DNA from: Bacteroidales bacterium
GTDB taxonomy: Bacteria; Bacteroidota; Bacteroidia; Bacteroidales; Marinilabiliaceae
Reading direction: 5' to 3'
Assembly: GCA_024401365.1 (NCBI GenBank)
Contig: JAKSLE010000014.1
Coordinates: forward strand, 1 to 64,000
Length of the DNA: 64,000 nt
Made by a program: the position numbers and the translations under genes. The notes beneath the pieces were generated by a model, which worked only from the letters and a program-made list of their open reading frames with translations, ran no database searches and was not told the DNA's origin. This document shows positions 62,001-64,000 of the stretch, one piece after another (positions within the stretch are counted from its first letter, which is position 1; each line of letters opens with the position of its first letter).

Positions 62001-64000
62001 TTATATGTCTGAGCATATCCACAAGGCACCTTCACTACGATCTCTGAATCGAAAACATTAGTACCAAGAGTTGGAGGCGTTGTTCTATCAACAACGACAC
62101 TTGTAATACCCGTACCCTGGAATCCCTTAGTTGTGAATGCGGTAATAGTGTAATCAATCTTGCGATAAGTAACCTTATCCAATATTGTCTGCTCACCAGA
62201 TACTGAAGCATCCTTAGCAGCAACAGACACTGTATTAGGCTCAAGTGACAATACTGTGTATGTGAAGTTTCCTACAGTAAAAGTACCACCTACTTGGACT
62301 CTATAGTCGATTGGCTCGAATGCCACGGTAACTGTTATGTCACTAGCTGGCATGCTGAATCGATTTTCGTCATCAAGTATACATGGCTCACCATTTGATT
62401 TAGTAACGCTTACCGACACAGGCTCATAATCTGCATCAGGAGTGCATACAACCCTCAGCAGCTTACTTGGCAACGATTTACTTATTCCCGTCTCGGTAGC
62501 ATCTTCTGTCTTTATAACTTTAGCCTTACCATGAGTAGAACTTACAACTGTTATCTCATATTGTATCAATTCGCATTCAACAGATATTTCTACATCAGAT
62601 GCAGGCATCTTGAATGCATATACATTTTCACCCTTGGCAGTTAGCATACAGTTTGTCTCCTTTGTCAGGTCCTTAACGATAACTTTGGTTATCTTGTATC
62701 CCGAAAAAGGAGTTACTGTAAACTCAACATCATCATTATAGTAGTACGCTTTATTTCTTTCATACGACAACACAAAAGGATCTTCATCCTCCGCAGTATC
62801 ATAAATTGCGTATGTTTGGCGATAGAAGAACGCCGTCCATGTCACACTCTTAGAGAGATAACCTAGGTTCTTTGGATTTTCTGGAGCGTCTTGTGTCGTT
62901 CCATCTGTCCAATATTGAAGTACCACACCAGGCTTAGGGAAAGCAGTGATCTCCGTTGGGTGATTACAATCCTGTTCCTGGGTAATTTCTACAGTGCCGA
63001 GTTCTTCGTCATTACTCAAGACCTCAAGGTCGAACAAAGGTTTCTCATAAAAGTCATCTATGGTGAAGAACTTTTTATAATATTGTGCCTGCTCATATAT
63101 AGGTTTTACACTACAAGGCACAAGTACTTCCACACGTTCACCTTCTAAACGTGAAATCACTGTCTCATCAAAACTATCTGGCTGAATGATAGGAGGAGTA
63201 GCTCTTCTTATCTTGATTGTCTTCAAGCCTGGACAATTGAAGAAGTTCTGGTAACCGAATGTACTTACATTAGCACCTAATTCTACATAGTTCAATTTAG
63301 TACAACCCTCGAAATCTCGACCATTCATCTTTTCCAAGCTCTTTGGTAGAGTAATAGACTCCAGTGCTGTACAGCCATAGAAATCGTTCTCACCCATTGA
63401 CTTCAATGTCGATGAGTTTGGGAAGTTAACTTTTTTCAGTGAAGTACATCCACTAAAAGTACTTCCGCCGGTCGATGTTACTGTTCTTGGGAAATCAAAT
63501 TCTTGCAAACTTTTACAGTTTATGAATGAACCCCAACCAAATGATGTAAAGCCAGTAGTCTTAATTGTTATTTTTTCTAATGATGAACATCCACTACACA
63601 ATTCACCCGTAGCCATTGACGTGATGTTCTCTGGCAAGTACAACTCTTTGAGCTTTGAGCATCCACTGAACGTATAGCTACCCGACAAAGTAGTCAGAGC
63701 TCCGCCTCCATTAGTTCCTTTACCTTGTTTAAGATCAATTTCTACAAGATTTTTATTATTTTTGAATGCGCCTCCTCGTATATTCTTAACTGTCTCTGGC
63801 AATGTGTACGACGGCTTATCACTACCTGGCAATCTCATTACGAGTGTAACTTTCTCTCCGTTACTCAACAGATATACTGCATCATCTTCGGGAGAAGCGT
63901 AAATAGTATTATTACCAATCGCAATAACAGTCTTAAGTTTATCACAAAAGTTAAAGGCGAGGTTACCTATTTCATTTGTATTTGAAGCGAATGTTATCTT
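56033..64000 (-). CDS. Second giant BspA-like/InlB-repeat surface protein with T9SS sorting domain, 5' end cut
   Basis: The reading frame stays open to the right edge, adding 44 codons upstream of the first listed start (a TTG), so the gene is partial and encodes at least 2655 residues. The visible N-terminus is BspA-type leucine-rich repeats (LAFNFCDKLKTV, CSSLEKITI, CTALESITLP). Two later leucine-rich interludes occur (FTVGNFTYTVLS... and FTIGNFTYTITA...), separated by InlB-type units. From about 60.4 to 56.6 kb there are some 16 divergent InlB B-repeats of about 75 residues (YxIxVxxxxxGxV, AxYGxxVTI, PxxGYEF, FxMPASDV). A YDWILLVDKSEFKK/VTWYRV module and a type A sorting domain (GVYIVKIVSG...VKYIVK) end it, as in the protein at 15125-22858. 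A paralogous barrel gene follows. Confidence 0.92.
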   Translation of the reverse strand, partial: KITFASNTNEIGNLAFNFCDKLKTVIAIGNNTIYASPEDDAVYLLSNGEKVTLVMRLPGSDKPSYTLPETVKNIRGGAFKNNKNLVEIDLKQGKGTNGGGALTTLSGSYTFSGCSKLKELYLPENITSMATGELCSGCSSLEKITIKTTGFTSFGWGSFINCKSLQEFDFPRTVTSTGGSTFSGCTSLKKVNFPNSSTLKSMGENDFYGCTALESITLPKSLEKMNGRDFEGCTKLNYVELGANVSTFGYQNFFNCPGLKTIKIRRATPPIIQPDSFDETVISRLEGERVEVLVPCSVKPIYEQAQYYKKFFTIDDFYEKPLFDLEVLSNDEELGTVEITQEQDCNHPTEITAFPKPGVVLQYWTDGTTQDAPENPKNLGYLSKSVTWTAFFYRQTYAIYDTAEDEDPFVLSYERNKAYYYNDDVEFTVTPFSGYKITKVIVKDLTKETNCMLTAKGENVYAFKMPASDVEISVECELIQYEITVVSSTHGKAKVIKTEDATETGISKSLPSKLLRVVCTPDADYEPVSVSVTKSNGEPCILDDENRFSMPASDITVTVAFEPIDYRVQVGGTFTVGNFTYTVLSLEPNTVSVAAKDASVSGEQTILDKVTYRKIDYTITAFTTKGFQGTGITSVVVDRTTPPTLGTNVFDSEIVVKVPCGYAQTYKDAGYTSNTIESITPYEFGVTLTSDGNGSVEVLKDPDCDDHSAEIKATANEGYVFSKWSDGNTSNPRTIANVTSNVSLKASFTASDYTITAVNTAYATITVKNGTKTVSTAHVNDVLTVETKISDGYVLKAVNVKDAGNASVDFNKTTNQFTMPASNVTISAECDAIDYDVIIDSKIKGGVVETDKSTANVGQTVTITKVEASVGYTFKSLTVTYHDGTKLTNPADNKFVMKAGKVTISAVFEQNNYKVNLVKEGQCTASVTPTTATYGAIIKVTHSGDDPRYSLASVSVTDKDGKDVTYDYATNQFSMPASDVTVKVTYAQVAEFYVGQTFTIGNFTYTITALTPSKTVSVAAANTSLSGEVELPISVEYGGGRFDVTSVTDNGFKACSGITTVICVSDVPFDLGTNAFGTVGQLLVPCGKVTAYANKGYGKYFTNIDENYSGPMLSVVTANAELGTVRVARQQDCSNVPIALAEPRKGCMLSKWSDGSVEAEYVMGRLSENTILTATFVKRNFYVDSEVITNTPSLVTGTISVYETNDAAKKEITTSTYNTSVTVACLPSVGYEVSDISVTYVEGGVEKHVTVTNGTFTMPDFDVKVRVSFKATGYKINVADTDNGSIKVKATAIVNELVEVTVTPDQGCEIDQPLKVTTTGGVNVELSNGTFFMPASDVNVSATFRKKIYTIGVDENISNGRVEPSKTSAQMDEEIIVKVTPADGFELGSLTLNDGTVIKDGKFKMPARSVTIFATFKTKSYKVTLANVEGGSVTAPQSALYGSTVTISNITPSTGYEFVSVKTDKASVTMADDRKSATFTMPASDVVVTPEFKKVAYDITINNVEGGNVTSVATANYNDNVTLNINPIDGWQIKSFECADASITISNDKKTASFTMPAKAVSITPVFEKISYSISVGNVVNGTLTVVGNKTTAHVGDEIAVSYAPASGYHFTAFTVNDENYALSSDNKFVMPAKDVTISVKFSATGYSITIVDVEGGKVTANKYDDVNVNEKVTLTIDAATGYEFVDVKSTTGSISIASDKKSAILTMAADNTTVTPEFKKVDYTVAFSANDGNKLDYVQKANYGDEVTVTFTPSTGYEFDNIEIPGVSTVVVAEDKSNAKFSMPASNVNGTVNFKKINYPIIIFDSTNGKVTGQATATYEENVNLTVEPETGYKIKSLTSVPSSAVTIAADGLSAAFKMPASEIEFTAVFEAVDYNINYVSVDHGSVTGPSSANYQQMVTLNISADKGYRLGDLNTTSGSVVAAPDGRTALLTMGDKSADITATFAPVDYVITYNESAHGTISGPATAHYGESVVVKITPDAHYEIATISPAANVVLAEDGKTAVLTMDASDITLNATFKKKLYPISVYSNGPGKLICNVSEAGIDEKVTIDIVPEIGSMLIEPLEVSGASYELSDDKSSVVITVEEPVVVVVGTFAEASYKITVEGADHGKVSAPASAKSQETIEITVTPDAGYELESIVVDDQILELVDDNVYSYTMLNSDIVISVAFKAIDYSITIGEVANGTLTASKTTAHVGDEVSVKYQPAEGFHFLNFYVNGEVKALSSDNKFVMPASDVVLTVKFSEEGYGISVKDVEGGTVVPAVNEANVGDVVDLVIKPAEGYEFVSVGVAEGQKATISDVDKKNLTAKLTMAAENATIVPVFKKADFSISFTANDANGVEVPESAAYGDDVIVKFSPAKGYKFKEIKSDDIEFSVDAESASATFTMPAHDVKGSVVFDKIEYNIVYAEAANGSISGVTTAHYGDQVLVTVTPDKYHQLSEISVSNGSVEMSDDRLSAIITMDAANVIVVATFEKACDYYRFAPAESVYDWILLVDKSEFKKLGFEISDSNVTWYRVIGELDDPCDDFDIEDDEVVGHGLYLTSEKSLVGSGNYYAVVDVDGELFRTKVFVFGEDTQSKVMLNPTRASRRQTLRISGLTGESDVMVYDMMGNLVKSVRTDGSATYQIEAEDNAGVYIVKIVSGTMQWSVKYIVK

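Overview
The window reads as a chromosome segment of a Bacteroidetes bacterium, most likely order Bacteroidales. The evidence is the promoter grammar (TTG or TTTG, 19-20 nt spacer, TAnnTTTG, with no consistent Shine-Dalgarno), several type IX secretion (T9SS) C-terminal sorting domains, a PorP/SprF protein, an OmpA/PD40/TPR protein of PorE type, BspA-like leucine-rich repeats, a DUF5606 protein, GH97 and a CBM20-MalQ. Nearly all genes lie on the minus strand; only the first two (ABC-F ATPase and WbqC-like protein) and a small transcript after them are on plus. I saw no tRNA, rRNA, CRISPR array, insertion sequence or phage.

Layout. 0.2-2.5 kb: ABC-F ATPase and WbqC-like gene. 2.5-2.7 kb: a stand-alone unit with promoter, structured RNA and strong terminator. 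2.7-13 kb: housekeeping genes (AddB-like nuclease, gapA, a 41-residue lipoprotein, grpE-dnaJ, two thioredoxin-fold proteins of which one lacks the active-site cysteines, menE-dacB). 13-14 kb: two small unknown genes. 14.2-22.9 kb: a giant BspA/Listeria-Bacteroides-repeat protein with T9SS tail plus a beta-barrel protein. 23-32.4 kb: small membrane protein, RecD-like helicase with a single-HKD PLD nuclease, MalQ, and a very large probable PPi-dependent PEP carboxykinase. 32.5-32.9 kb: RNase P RNA. 33-50.5 kb: one operon for a 4600-residue SprB-like adhesin with type B sorting domain, PorP/SprF, PorE-like protein and SPOR-like protein. 51-54.7 kb: DUF5606 protein, CE1-type esterase and GH97 glycosidase. 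55-64 kb: a second giant protein plus beta-barrel cassette paralogous to the one at 14-23 kb; the giant gene runs off the right edge.

The theme is surface display. Three giant repeat proteins (at least 2577, 4600 and 2655 residues) carry T9SS sorting tails, and each shows internal duplication of multi-repeat blocks. The adhesin is co-transcribed with the outer-membrane parts expected to serve type B cargo. The two BspA-like proteins each travel with a homologous beta-barrel and share a C-terminal module in front of the sorting domain. Less explained items are the small RNA at 2.5 kb, a four-copy intergenic repeat, a 20-bp element upstream of two promoters, and the PLD-helicase pair.
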